Translations under genes and position numbers: made by a program | The notes under the pieces: generated by a model | What the model was told of the DNA's origin: nothing | Databases searched by the model: none | The model's input: only the letters and a program-made list of their open reading frames with translations | Shown here: one piece after another, positions 27,613 to 27,911 of the stretch | Layout of the letters: the number at the start of each line of letters is the position of its first letter | Position numbering within the stretch: the stretch's first letter is position 1 | Assembly: GCA_026770615.1 (NCBI GenBank) | Contig: MU631350.1 | Span: 226,114 to 254,024, forward strand | Origin: Pavlovales sp. CCMP2436 | Lineage: Eukaryota > Haptophyta > Pavlovophyceae > Pavlovales | DNA length: 27,911 nt | Direction: 5' to 3'

Positions 27613-27911
27613 GTCGAATTTGTAAAAGGGGCTCTCTGTGTATCCAGGCTCAGGGGGGGCGGCATCTGTGTGCTCGGGGATGGTCCTGGACTCACGTCCG
27701 GGAGACCTCTTTCGGGGACAGACGTCTTAACTATTTTTCGTTTTTTGTTTTTTTGCAATCATTACATGGCTATGGCTCAGGTCACCCCCGGTCAGCTCTC
27801 AAGTGGGCGAAGACCATTCAACCGGGTTGAGAGCATTCCTGAAGGGCTATGCCGAAATTTGAAGTGTTTATTGGTCGGTCTCGACGAGCTCTATTTTCCA
27901 CATTTTGAAAA

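Overview
The window looks like GC-rich nuclear DNA of a photosynthetic eukaryote, most likely a haptophyte alga. The evidence is a fucoxanthin-chlorophyll a/c type light-harvesting gene with an N-terminal targeting leader, genes with short GT-AG introns, coding DNA of very high GC, and AT-richer gaps full of short mobile elements. No prokaryotic operon, CRISPR array or rRNA was seen. The organism assignment is inferred from gene types only.

Layout. (1) 356-7436 holds two DNA-damage genes head to head: a FANCI homologue on the minus strand and a RAD9 homologue (9-1-1 clamp) on the plus strand. Their start codons are 391 bp apart and that gap carries a perfect tandem 14-mer. (2) 7437-11576 is a repeat island with no intact gene: the 3' end of a multicopy coding element, a 155-bp hairpin MITE with 8-bp target duplication, remnants of a mobile-element protein, and seven spaced copies of a GGTTGGGT/ACCCCCC motif. 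(3) 11577-12194 is an intronless light-harvesting (FCP/LHCF) gene on the minus strand. (4) 12195-15186 is AT-richer, with hairpins, another repeat copy and one small basic ORF. (5) 15187-20608 is an extremely GC-rich multi-exon gene for an Ala/Arg/Trp repeat protein of about 1,600 residues, with roughly 40 L-x-x-W type motifs; it resembles Sfi1-type centrin-binding repeat proteins. (6) 20900-22380 is a strongly C/A-skewed stretch encoding a degenerate Pro/Thr-rich protein with an internal duplication. (7) 23011-24045 is a HAD-superfamily hydrolase of the HDHD3 type. (8) 24046-27911 is a second repeat island: a 397-bp element with perfect 32-bp terminal inverted repeats, an inverted copy of the 7.7-kb repeat, an ORF open for 800 nt without an early ATG, a 390-bp block bounded by 20-bp direct repeats, and a short element with a 14-bp target-site duplication.

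How the genes relate. FANCI and RAD9 act in neighbouring steps of ATR-linked replication-stress signalling and crosslink repair, so shared control from the intervening 391 bp is plausible but unproven. The light-harvesting, Sfi1-like and HAD genes show no obvious functional link. The two repeat islands share at least three repeat families, and they account for most of the unexplained structure.
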